DNA of 9,449 nucleotides from assembly GCA_964618405.1 (NCBI GenBank), contig CAZUAY010000157.1, forward strand, positions 1-9,449, given 5' to 3'. This document shows positions 1 to 6,528 of the stretch, one piece after another (the first letter of the stretch is position 1; each line of letters starts with the position of its first letter). The position numbers and the translations under genes are program-made. Below the pieces are notes generated by a model. That model searched no databases and was not told the origin of the DNA. It worked only from the letters and a program-made list of their open reading frames with translations. Origin of the DNA: JBBQIY01 sp964618405. GTDB taxonomy: Bacteria > Verrucomicrobiota > Kiritimatiellia > RFP12 > UBA3636.

Positions 1-25
1 TCCAAATGAATGATCGCTCGCGAAA

Positions 26-52
26 TCTACGATAATAATCTAAGATCGTAGA
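26..52 (-). terminator. Stem-loop downstream of the regulator gene, weak terminator candidate
   Basis: TCTACGAT (26-33) and ATCGTAGA (45-52) form an 8-bp perfect stem with an 11-nt loop. It lies about 80 bases beyond the stop codon of the GntR/LacI-type regulator. On the minus strand only a short TTT follows, so a Rho-independent terminator is possible but weak. It could equally be an operator of a gene outside the window. No gene is seen in bases 1-129. Confidence 0.25.
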
Positions 53-129
53 CGGCCTGACCGAAGTTCCCCACTTGGGAATTGGATTTGAGTGTTGGCT
101 GTTGGAAATTGAGAATGCAAAGATCACAA

Positions 130-1191
130 TCATGGGCAGGATTCTCGGACAAGAAGCTGGCAGGGTACAGGGGTATGCTTGGCTTCAACGGTATGCCCTT
201 CGATCTGCCGGATCAGCAGGTCCGCCGCAATGCCGCCGACGGCATGGAGGTTGATGCGCATCGTGGTCAGCGTCGGGCGGATGAGCTCCCCAATCGCATA
301 GCCGCCAAAACCGACCACCTGAATGTCCTCGGGGATGGAAAGGCTCGCTTGGGCAATTTCGGACATCGCCTCTGCTGCGACGCGATCACTGAGGGCAAAG
401 ATCGCGGTCGGTCGTTTTCTGCCGTGAAGCAAGTACTGAATATCCTGCGCAACCGATTCGGAGCGCGAATGGAACCGAATCCAGTTCGGACGAATGGAAA
501 TTTTCGCTTCGCGGAAGGCGCGCTGACAGCCATCGATGATCGCTTGTTCGTCTTGGTTCGGCTGGACGCCGACAATGGCGATCTGGTCTAGCTTTCTTGA
601 TAACAGATGCTGTGCCATCGTATAGCCAGCTTGGTCATGCGCACTGGAGACTGCGGCGATCGGGTTGAGCCCAGGCAAGCGACAACGCCCGACCGTCACG
701 ACCGGAAGCGGTAAATCGGTCATCATTTTGAGTGGGCCTCGGTTTTTTTCAAAATCTTTCGTCTGCCCCCCTGGCATATAGATGACGCCATCGACCTGCT
801 CCAGCATCGCCCGTTGCACGGCTTCAATACACATCTCAACTTTGCCCTGCGTACAACTGACCGAGATCTGATAGCCGCGAGGCCATGCCTCGCCGACGAT
901 CCCATCCAGCAGATCGCAGAAGGGTGATTTGCCGTCGAGCGAGACCATCACAACGTGAATTTTTCCTTTCAGGCGCTGGGTAGCCTCCGCGACAAAGAAA
1001 CCTTGTCGGGCGACGTGATTGAGAATGCCCTTGCGCGTCAATTCCCGCAATGCACGATCGGCGGTGACCAGACTGGCTTCGAAATCCTCCGCGAGCTTAC
1101 GGATCGGGCCGACGCGGTCGCCGGGCTTGAGCTTTCCTTGCTCAATCCGTTGGATGAGCTGCTTTTCAATGTCTTGGTATCCTGTTGCCAT
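130..1191 (-). CDS. GntR-headed transcriptional regulator with LacI/GalR-type effector domain
   Basis: This 353-residue protein is a DNA-binding regulator of the AraR-like arrangement. A GntR-type winged helix (about residues 5-68, with the helix-turn-helix around PIRKLAEDFEAS and the wing ending RQGFFV) is followed by a periplasmic-binding-protein-like sugar-sensing domain (about 76-353). The effector domain shows LacI-type landmarks: VDGVIYMPGG, a serine/aspartate-rich AAVSSAHDQAG region, AIFALSDRVAAEAM and IPEDIQVVGFGG near the C terminus. Such proteins repress sugar-use operons and release DNA when a sugar or sugar phosphate binds. The ATG lies 8 bases after the stop of the collapsed hydrolase gene, with a purine-rich AGAGTAGG overlapping that stop. 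It is therefore probably co-transcribed with, and coupled to, the SIS gene upstream. The likely operator is the palindrome at 3147-3158. The ligand cannot be read from sequence; an amino sugar or sugar phosphate is inferred from context. Confidence 0.88.
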   Translation of the reverse strand: MATGYQDIEKQLIQRIEQGKLKPGDRVGPIRKLAEDFEASLVTADRALRELTRKGILNHVARQGFFVAEATQRLKGKIHVVMVSLDGKSPFCDLLDGIVGEAWPRGYQISVSCTQGKVEMCIEAVQRAMLEQVDGVIYMPGGQTKDFEKNRGPLKMMTDLPLPVVTVGRCRLPGLNPIAAVSSAHDQAGYTMAQHLLSRKLDQIAIVGVQPNQDEQAIIDGCQRAFREAKISIRPNWIRFHSRSESVAQDIQYLLHGRKRPTAIFALSDRVAAEAMSEIAQASLSIPEDIQVVGFGGYAIGELIRPTLTTMRINLHAVGGIAADLLIRQIEGHTVEAKHTPVPCQLLVRESCP

Positions 1192-1199
1192 AACGTGGC

Positions 1200-1372
1200 C
1201 TACTCTTTCTTGGCGTTGTTAGTTTGCAGCGAAATCAGGTAATCCGCAATGCGCTGGCCGAGTAGTTTGTGCCCTTCAGGGGACGGATGCAGCCGTGATG
1301 CTGTCGCCGATAGAAAGGGGTGATGCCCATCAGGGCAATGCCGGCAGTGAGGGCGAGGTGTTTTCTGTTCAT
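1200..1372 (-). pseudogene. Collapsed SGNH/GDSL hydrolase (esterase) gene remnant
   Basis: Three pieces of one secreted SGNH hydrolase survive in three different reading frames within 173 bases. An ATG overlapping the stop of the SIS gene (ATGA, 1372-1369), preceded by AAGGA, opens a signal-peptide-like stretch, MNRKHLALTAGIALMGIT. One frame over, about 15 codons on, is LSIGDSITAAS, the catalytic block I (GDS) of the family. In the third frame is LHPSPEGHKLLGQRIADYL, the block V histidine region that normally lies near the C terminus, ending in NNAKKE and TAG. The roughly 150-200 residues usually between these blocks are absent, and block V has lost its usual Asp before the His. This is best read as an internal deletion, perhaps at a short shared CACGG/GACGG-type sequence, plus a one-base indel. 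No functional enzyme can be made. A short ORF of about 45 codons remains open from the ATG. Confidence 0.75.
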
Positions 1373-3099
1373 GATGTTTTCCTTGTGCGTTCCAGTGAAA
1401 GGCGTTCAAGCGTGGCGATAGCGGGAGCGGTCGCTGAGCGAAGTTCTTTCGGCATTGTCTTGAGAAGGGCGAGCGTTCGGTGCAATTCAATGCATGCGTC
1501 TTCATAAGAAATGCCGCCAAGCTGTGCGACGAGGCGGATGCCGCGATCCACGAGTTTTTTATTGCTCGCCTCCGCACGTGACATCCAATTGCCGGCCACA
1601 TAATCCATTCGCACCATCGTCGCGGTCGACATGGTGTTGAAGACCAGCTTGAGTGCCAGACGCTCCCAGAGCCTCAAGGGAGAAGTCGGCATTGGACAAC
1701 GGATCACGGTGCTATCAGACGAGCGCGCTGGGGCATCGTCTGAGAGTAAGGCGATCGTATGACGCGCGGAGAAGCCGTTCAAATACTGTTGAAAAGTCTC
1801 TGAAATTGGCTGTGCCGATCGGGCCACATCGACAAGAATAGCCAGTGACGGTTCAACCGACTGTCGTGACAGATCGGGCTCATTGCCGATCTCGTAGGCA
1901 TGAAGGTCTGAGGCGGATAGCAGCGGCGGGTTCAGGCAAATATCTTCTGCCGCTCCGAGACTTCGGTAATCCGTTGGTGTCCATTCAATGCCACGCGGCT
2001 CGTGCCCGAGTGCCGTGCGCCAGGCGTCTTTTGTCGGCAAGCCGGGGTGCTTCAAGAAGGCCCAGGAAGGCGCGGCCGTCGGTGTGTTCAACGAACGGAA
2101 CGGTGGCAGGGTGAAGGTGGGCGTGCGTTCCGTGGTGTCCTGCATGATGTCGAGCAACAGGTGGTCGGTGATGTAGGTGACCCGTCCCTTCGCGCGATAG
2201 CATTGCTCTTCCTGCTCAACCAATGCGGCGAGTGCCGCCAAGTTCGCCGATGAGTTCAGGGCGTCGATGAGTTGGTGAAAGGTGTCGATCTGAAAGCGAT
2301 GATCGCCAGCGGCATGGGGATTCAAAATCCGCTCCATGGCGGTTTCGAGCGCGATGCCGAGTGCCATGAGTTCCATCGTCACCGCTTGCATGCGGGTTGA
2401 TCCCGCGAGGGCCATCGGGCCGGTGCAGAGATCCAGAACGGTGACTCGAGAATCCTCGATCAACGCACGGGAACGCTCGATGTGCTGACACAGCAACTCT
2501 GGTGGGTTGTTGAAAGCAAAAAATACGTCTGCTCCCAAGTCGAGTGCCTCCCAGGCAGAACCGATGACCGAGGACGTCTCGCCCCCCTCCGACACCGCAA
2601 CGACGACATCGCCGGCTTGAATGCCATCGTCGCGCAATTGGCGTCGACCGAAGCTGATATAATCCTCGAATCCTTCGACAGATTGCACCAAGGCACGATC
2701 CCCGCCCGTGATCATCCCGCGGACACGATCTGCATAAAGCGCCTGCTGCTCTGCGGGTCGCGTCTGCCAGAACTCACGCCATGCCGCTTCGAGAATGAGG
2801 CTCAGGCGACCCGTGGCTCCACATCCGCTAAAGAGGATGTTATGGCCCGTTCTCAGGGCTCGAACGAGCGAAGCGACAAGCTTTTCAAATGCCTCGCTTG
2901 CCAAGACTTCCTGAAGGCGGTCAGGAAGCAGGGCATCCACTGAGAAGAGCATTTTCAGCCCCTTCTGGGTATCGGCCTTCATCGTGGATGACAACGACTC
3001 GGTCAAGGGGTGTGACTGTTCCGTCGGCATCATGCCAAGATGGAATTGCTTTTCTTCGTTGAGAAAGTGGAGGGCTTGCTGAAGTACGAGTGCATCCAT
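1369..3099 (-). CDS. Double-SIS sugar-phosphate protein, MurQ/GKRP-like
   Basis: This 576-residue cytoplasmic protein contains two SIS (sugar isomerase) domains, like glucokinase regulatory protein. MurQ etherases have one SIS domain and about 300 residues. The N terminus has the family's TEQSHPLTESLS segment (26-37). SIS domain 1 has the phosphate-binding loop SGCGATGRLS (91-100), GMITGGDRALVQSVEGFED (128-146), DVVVAVSEGGETSSVIG and GSTRMQAVTMELM. SIS domain 2 ends with a MurQ-like tail (KLVFNTMST, GNWMSRAEASNKKL, GISYEDACIEL). MurQ cleaves the lactyl ether of N-acetylmuramic acid 6-phosphate using two glutamates. By eye, the second (VEG, residue 142) is kept, while the position of the first, in the helix after the SIS loop, aligns to Ala106, with Glu104 nearby. 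Etherase activity is therefore uncertain; a sugar-phosphate-responsive regulatory role is the alternative. It is the first gene of the operon behind the 3172-3200 promoter. The start at 3099 has only a distant AAGGA; Met23/24 could serve instead. Confidence 0.82.
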   Translation of the reverse strand: MDALVLQQALHFLNEEKQFHLGMMPTEQSHPLTESLSSTMKADTQKGLKMLFSVDALLPDRLQEVLASEAFEKLVASLVRALRTGHNILFSGCGATGRLSLILEAAWREFWQTRPAEQQALYADRVRGMITGGDRALVQSVEGFEDYISFGRRQLRDDGIQAGDVVVAVSEGGETSSVIGSAWEALDLGADVFFAFNNPPELLCQHIERSRALIEDSRVTVLDLCTGPMALAGSTRMQAVTMELMALGIALETAMERILNPHAAGDHRFQIDTFHQLIDALNSSANLAALAALVEQEEQCYRAKGRVTYITDHLLLDIMQDTTERTPTFTLPPFRSLNTPTAAPSWAFLKHPGLPTKDAWRTALGHEPRGIEWTPTDYRSLGAAEDICLNPPLLSASDLHAYEIGNEPDLSRQSVEPSLAILVDVARSAQPISETFQQYLNGFSARHTIALLSDDAPARSSDSTVIRCPMPTSPLRLWERLALKLVFNTMSTATMVRMDYVAGNWMSRAEASNKKLVDRGIRLVAQLGGISYEDACIELHRTLALLKTMPKELRSATAPAIATLERLSLERTRKTS

Positions 3100-3146
3100 G
3101 GCGATTGCTGTGTCCTTAGGTAAAGGTTTTTTTGAGCGCTAAAATT

Positions 3147-3158
3147 TGTTATATAACA
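3147..3158. promoter_or_regulatory. Perfect palindrome TGTTATATAACA, candidate GntR-type operator
   Basis: The 12-bp sequence reads the same on both strands and lies just downstream of the -10 box, in the start region of the SIS operon transcript. It has the form GT-N6-AC that is common to GntR-family operators. Because the operon ends with a GntR-headed regulator, autoregulation through this site is the natural inference. No second copy was noticed in the window. Confidence 0.5.
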
Positions 3159-3171
3159 GAAATGAATATGT

Positions 3172-3200
3172 ACTATAACGCACTACAGATGATTTGTCAA
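3172..3200 (-). promoter_or_regulatory. Sigma70-type promoter of the SIS-regulator operon
   Basis: Read on the minus strand, TTGACA (3200-3195) is followed after exactly 17 bases by TATAGT (3177-3172). This is six of six and five of six matches to the sigma70 consensus. It sits 73 bases before the ATG of the double-SIS gene, with the candidate operator between. No other gene lies in position to use it. Confidence 0.75.
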
Positions 3201-3247
3201 CAGGTAGACCGATTTTAGTTGAATCGTTACCGACAAAGTTTTCCCAG

Positions 3248-3330
3248 CTCGCAACTCACCACTCGCAACTCACTACTCGCGACTGTAATCGGGCAGTCAA
3301 CGGGGGCACCCCCGTCACTGACCGATTACA
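3248..3330 (+). repeat. Composite repeat copy A: heptanucleotide tandem plus REP-like palindrome
   Basis: Seven-base units (CTCGCAA, CTCACCA, CTCGCAA, CTCACTA, CTCGCGA, CTG) run from 3248 to 3285. They lead into an imperfect palindrome (3284-3330) whose arms begin TGTAATCGG and meet at GGGGG-CA-CCCCC. The arms are about 22 bases long and differ at only a few positions, so a strong hairpin is expected in RNA or single-stranded DNA. The reverse complement recurs almost unchanged at 9146-9224, and a shortened copy lies at 9373-9410. It sits upstream of the SIS operon promoter and downstream of the amidase gene. Its function is unknown. Confidence 0.85.
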
Positions 3331-3368
3331 AGAATCTCAGCAATTATGGGCAAAAAGGGGCGCTTCTT

Positions 3369-3431
3369 GTAGCCGCGGCGTCCTCGGTGCATTCAATACA
3401 TGGGGAAACGCGGCGAGGACGCCGCGTCTAC
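3369..3431. repeat. Long GC-rich inverted repeat (18-bp arms)
   Basis: GTAGCCGCGGCGTCCTCG (3369-3386) and CGAGGACGCCGCGTCTAC (3414-3431) are complementary except at one position, around a 27-nt loop. It is unrelated in sequence to the TAATCGG palindromes. The arms do not end in a T-run on either strand, so a terminator is unlikely. It looks like a dispersed intergenic palindrome or small miniature element. The remainder of the gene-free stretch 3100-3538 holds the SIS promoter and operator, composite repeat A, and nothing else recognisable. Confidence 0.7.
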
Positions 3432-3511
3432 TCGGGGACAAAAGCCCTAATTAGAATTGTTGGAAAAAATCTGGATCTTAGAAGGCCGAGAAAAACCTTG
3501 TAGTCCCGTGC

Positions 3512-3530
3512 GATTCGACTTTGTTGAATC
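3512..3530 (-). terminator. Stem-loop just after the amidase gene
   Basis: GATTCGAC (3512-3519) and GTTGAATC (3523-3530) form an 8-bp stem with one G-T pair and a 3-nt loop, starting 8 bases beyond the amidase stop codon. The only T-run on the minus strand (GGTTTTTC) comes about 15 bases later. It may be a 3'-end stabilising hairpin or a weak terminator. Confidence 0.3.
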
Positions 3531-3538
3531 CGCGCTGC

Positions 3539-4831
3539 TTACTGCCTGTAAAAGACCATGGCACCTGGCTTGATGTTTTTCTCGTCCATTTGATCGCCGG
3601 GGATGAGTTTCCCAGACGGATCCATGTAAAAGGTGTCAGGCCGATTCCATTTCACACTGCAGATATTAAAAACGGGAAGTTTCGAAGAAACAGGACCGCC
3701 TACGTTGTATCCGACCAACATTTTGGTTCCGCGTGGTAGAGAGGCTATTTCCGCTGGTTTTAACGTGCTCCCGTGTCTGTATTTTACTTTTGCATCCGGA
3801 ACAAAATAAATTGTAGAGTAGGCTGAAATTTCGTCACCACCGAGTTCACTCGCCGTACCATCGACGCCTAGATTCAACAAACCCTCTGTTGGGTTTTCAA
3901 TGGGGCCGCCACCAACCTCAACGCGAGTGCCAGCTTGCATGGAAGTCCAGTTCGTAATTTCAGCACCTGTTTTTCGCGTTCCACCCGGGAAGATGTAGAT
4001 GGTATCCTTTGAGCGGTACAGGTCACGGGCAATGTCCCACGCAGTACGTCCAGGGCCGATCACATTGGATTCACTTTTTTGGACAACAGAAGCAATTTCC
4101 GCCACGACCGGCGACTTCATGTAGAGAATCTTTGAAAGCGCGGGATCCGCATCGACGAGCCGTCCAGCACGAACATCAGGGTCAAATGCAGGCTTCCGAA
4201 GGAGACCTAGTTTCGCCCGCGTTTGTGGAAGGGCAAGAAGCATCCCACAACGTTTCCGCCCGCGATGTCGTTTTTTCTGCCAGCGGTTCGGGTTACCATA
4301 GGCTACCATCGAATGCGTCAAGACGCTTTCGTCGGGAATCCGATAGGACTTCTTGAGCTCATGCAGAAGGGACTTCACAGACTTATATTGAGCGGCTGTG
4401 ATTTCTTTATTGTGATAGCCGACAATCTCGATACCAACCGCAATCGAATCAAGCCCCGTCTTCCCATTCCACATGCTCAACCCCGCGTGATAGGCAACAC
4501 GTGTCTTGTCGATGATGGCGTAAATGCGTCCATTGGTATCGACAACATAGTGACACTCACCGTTTGCACTCAATTTTTCTAAAGCACCCCGAGCTGAACC
4601 CTCCGTTGTATGCAGGATAATAAATTGGGTGCTCTTTCTCGTAGGACGTTGCTTGTTCTTAGGACTTCGATACTGGGTGTCGACATTGACGCGTTGACTC
4701 GAAATCTGCGCCCTAGGTTTATAACTCTTCGGCGTGGCCGCTTCAGACGACACAGAAGAAAAAGCAAGCCCTCCTAGCAAAACTGCTAGACGAAAATTGC
4801 TTTTTTTGAGTGAGATAAAAAAACGAGCCAT
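3539..4831 (-). CDS. Exported N-acetylmuramoyl-L-alanine amidase (Amidase_2/PGRP fold) with repeat C terminus
   Basis: From the ATG at 4831 the protein has 430 residues; the frame stays open back to a GTG at 4855. Neither start has a clear Shine-Dalgarno sequence. The ATG gives a clean signal peptide (MARFFISLKKSNFRLAVLLGGLAFSS), so export is expected. The amidase domain (about 67-200) shows FIILHTTEG with His74, a conserved Glu135 in VGIEIVGYH, LTHS with His173, and HRGRKRCG with Lys193 and Cys195. His-His-Cys is the zinc set known from T7 lysozyme; AmpD and AmiD use Asp third. It should cut the bond between muramic acid and L-alanine in peptidoglycan. Residues 277-304, 340-371 and 400-426 look like three degenerate copies of a T-I/F-Y-x-x-P...G-T/A-x-V/M unit, perhaps SH3- or LysM-like wall binding. 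It lies 61 bases after gpmI on the same strand. Confidence 0.85.
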   Translation of the reverse strand: MARFFISLKKSNFRLAVLLGGLAFSSVSSEAATPKSYKPRAQISSQRVNVDTQYRSPKNKQRPTRKSTQFIILHTTEGSARGALEKLSANGECHYVVDTNGRIYAIIDKTRVAYHAGLSMWNGKTGLDSIAVGIEIVGYHNKEITAAQYKSVKSLLHELKKSYRIPDESVLTHSMVAYGNPNRWQKKRHRGRKRCGMLLALPQTRAKLGLLRKPAFDPDVRAGRLVDADPALSKILYMKSPVVAEIASVVQKSESNVIGPGRTAWDIARDLYRSKDTIYIFPGGTRKTGAEITNWTSMQAGTRVEVGGGPIENPTEGLLNLGVDGTASELGGDEISAYSTIYFVPDAKVKYRHGSTLKPAEIASLPRGTKMLVGYNVGGPVSSKLPVFNICSVKWNRPDTFYMDPSGKLIPGDQMDEKNIKPGAMVFYRQ

Positions 4832-4892
4832 TTGCTTTTTGGCGGCATACACCACGCTTCGAGGTTAGAGTCGGCGGCAAGCGCACAAGAGA

Positions 4893-6443
4893 CTACACAA
4901 TCAAGCTTTGTGAAGTCATTTCAACAGGCGCATTCAAGCCCATCAAGTGAAGAATCGTCGGAGCAATGTCAGACAATATTCCCTTCTCAACTAGACGCGT
5001 TCCTGGCGCGTCTTTCGCCACATAAATGCACTCAACCACGTTGAGCGAATGGCTCGTCTTCACCATGCCCGTTTCATAGTCCAGCATTTGATCTGCGTTA
5101 CCATGATCCGCCGTGACCAAAATCTTCGCATCAAGTTCAAGAAGCCTTTTGACGATTTTGCCAACGCATTCATCAACAATTTCAACGGCCTTCGTGGTCG
5201 CCTTCATATCGCCAGTATGGCCAACCATATCACAGTTCGCCAAATTAACGACGATGAATCCGTAGGGGTTGTTCTCCAGACGCTTCAGCAGATCTTCGGT
5301 CACCGTATAAGCATCCATTTCTGGATGGCTTCCAAAGGTTGCAGGGTCGAACCGGCTTGGGATGTTGACATCATCTTCGCCTGCATAAGGCGTGGTTGAT
5401 TTCCCATTAAAAAAGCTGGTCACATGTCGGAATTTCTGAGTCTCCGCTATGCGAAGCTGCCGGATTCCAGCATCGGCAACAATCTCGCCGAGAAGCTTAT
5501 CCATTCCGCCGTCTCCACCCATCACACCGAGCAGATAATCTTCAAATTCATCCCAATAGCGGGTAAAACCGAGATAAGCGATTTTCGGGCGTGCGGTACG
5601 CTTACCTTCATAATCATCACAAACAAAAGCTTGCGTAAGTTGGATTGCACGGTCTTGACGGTAATTCGTATGCATCACGGCATCGCCATCACGAACACCC
5701 TCATAGCCGCCGATAGCGTAAGGAAGGATATATTCATCGGTCATCGCCACGCCGTCCGGAGTCTTGTCGTTTTCGTAACAAGCCTTGACCGCATCGATTG
5801 CCGACTCCGCTTTCCGCGCAATGCCACTCACAATGGCGTCATAAGCCGTGCTCGTCAGCGCAAAATTACGGGAGCGATCCATCGAATAATAGCGCCCCAT
5901 CACCGTTCCGATGCGGCAGTTGCCCACGGATTCCATCTCCTTGAGAAGACGGCCTAAGTATTCCAGCGTGCTACGTGGGGGGGTGTCGCGGCCATCCAAA
6001 AACGGATGGATGATGATCTCACCCTCAGCCCATGTTTGACGGGCGCGACGCATGATTTTGAAAAGATGCTCTTGGTGAGCATGAACCCCTTCATCTTGCA
6101 ACAAGCCCATGAGATGAAGCCGTCCCTTACCCTGCATCCACGCCGACATGAATTGCTTCCATTTCGGCGTCTCAAAAAGTTCGCCCGAGCTCAGTCCATC
6201 ATCGATTCGCTTGAGCTCTTGAATCACAATTCGTCCAGCACCCATATTGAGATGGCCAACCTCGCTCGATCCTTGATACCCAGCAGGGAGTCCGACGGCT
6301 TCGCCGCAGGCATCCAAAAGCGTCCAAGGATAGGCCTTCTTGTAGGCGTCGATATTGGGGGTCTTCGCCGCCTTGACGGCATTTCCTTCTGCGATCTCAT
6401 TCACTCCCCATCCATCGCGAATAATTAAAGCTACAGGTCTCAT
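4893..6443 (-). CDS. gpmI: 2,3-bisphosphoglycerate-independent phosphoglycerate mutase
   Basis: This 516-residue protein is a full-length cofactor-independent phosphoglycerate mutase, which interconverts 3- and 2-phosphoglycerate in glycolysis and gluconeogenesis in the cytoplasm. It belongs to the alkaline phosphatase superfamily and needs two Mn ions. The metal and phosphoryl-transfer residues are all visible: Asp10 in IIRDGWG, the nucleophile Ser60 in GSSEVGHLNMGAGRIV (usually GNSEVGH, so Asn is Ser here), Asp405 and His409 in CDMVGHTGD, Asp446 and His447 in TADHGNADQ, and His465 in KTSHSLN. The substrate-binding region includes HPFLDGRDTPP and GRYYSMDR. The ATG at 6443 has a good ribosome binding site (AGAGGAG) upstream. 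It follows the TlpA-like gene by 85 bases that contain a terminator-like hairpin, and precedes the amidase. No defect is seen. Confidence 0.97.
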   Translation of the reverse strand: MRPVALIIRDGWGVNEIAEGNAVKAAKTPNIDAYKKAYPWTLLDACGEAVGLPAGYQGSSEVGHLNMGAGRIVIQELKRIDDGLSSGELFETPKWKQFMSAWMQGKGRLHLMGLLQDEGVHAHQEHLFKIMRRARQTWAEGEIIIHPFLDGRDTPPRSTLEYLGRLLKEMESVGNCRIGTVMGRYYSMDRSRNFALTSTAYDAIVSGIARKAESAIDAVKACYENDKTPDGVAMTDEYILPYAIGGYEGVRDGDAVMHTNYRQDRAIQLTQAFVCDDYEGKRTARPKIAYLGFTRYWDEFEDYLLGVMGGDGGMDKLLGEIVADAGIRQLRIAETQKFRHVTSFFNGKSTTPYAGEDDVNIPSRFDPATFGSHPEMDAYTVTEDLLKRLENNPYGFIVVNLANCDMVGHTGDMKATTKAVEIVDECVGKIVKRLLELDAKILVTADHGNADQMLDYETGMVKTSHSLNVVECIYVAKDAPGTRLVEKGILSDIAPTILHLMGLNAPVEMTSQSLIV

Positions 6444-6459
6444 AGTCTTCTGCTCCTCT

Positions 6460-6498
6460 AAAAAACTAAATCACGGTTTTCGATTTGAAAGCCGTGAT
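6460..6498 (-). terminator. Rho-independent terminator-like hairpin after the TlpA-like gene
   Basis: ATCACGG (6470-6476) pairs with CCGTGAT (6492-6498). After a one-base mismatch the stem continues for four more pairs (TTTC with GAAA), leaving a 5-nt loop. On the minus strand it is followed directly by TTAGTTTTTT (6469-6460). It lies 30 bases past the TlpA-like stop and only 16 bases before the gpmI start codon. It may end the upstream transcript or act inside the gpmI leader. Confidence 0.65.
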
Positions 6499-6528
6499 CG
6501 TATCAAATTTCAGCCTAAAACGCAAAAT

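Noticed and set aside
1373..1601. Minus-strand frame extending the SGNH block V fragment into the SIS gene
   Set aside because: This part is the shadow of the SIS coding frame; only the last part, after the junction, resembles an SGNH hydrolase.
3248..3285. CRISPR-like repeats
   Set aside because: The units are contiguous 7-mers without spacers, and there are no cas genes.
3194..3503. Overlapping plus-strand open frames between the SIS and amidase genes
   Set aside because: They run through the palindromes and the heptamer tandem, have no ribosome binding site and show no recognisable motif.
4832..4855. GTG start at 4855 for the amidase
   Set aside because: It has no ribosome binding site and adds MVYAAKKQ before a normal signal peptide. 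ATG 4831 is preferred, though not proven.
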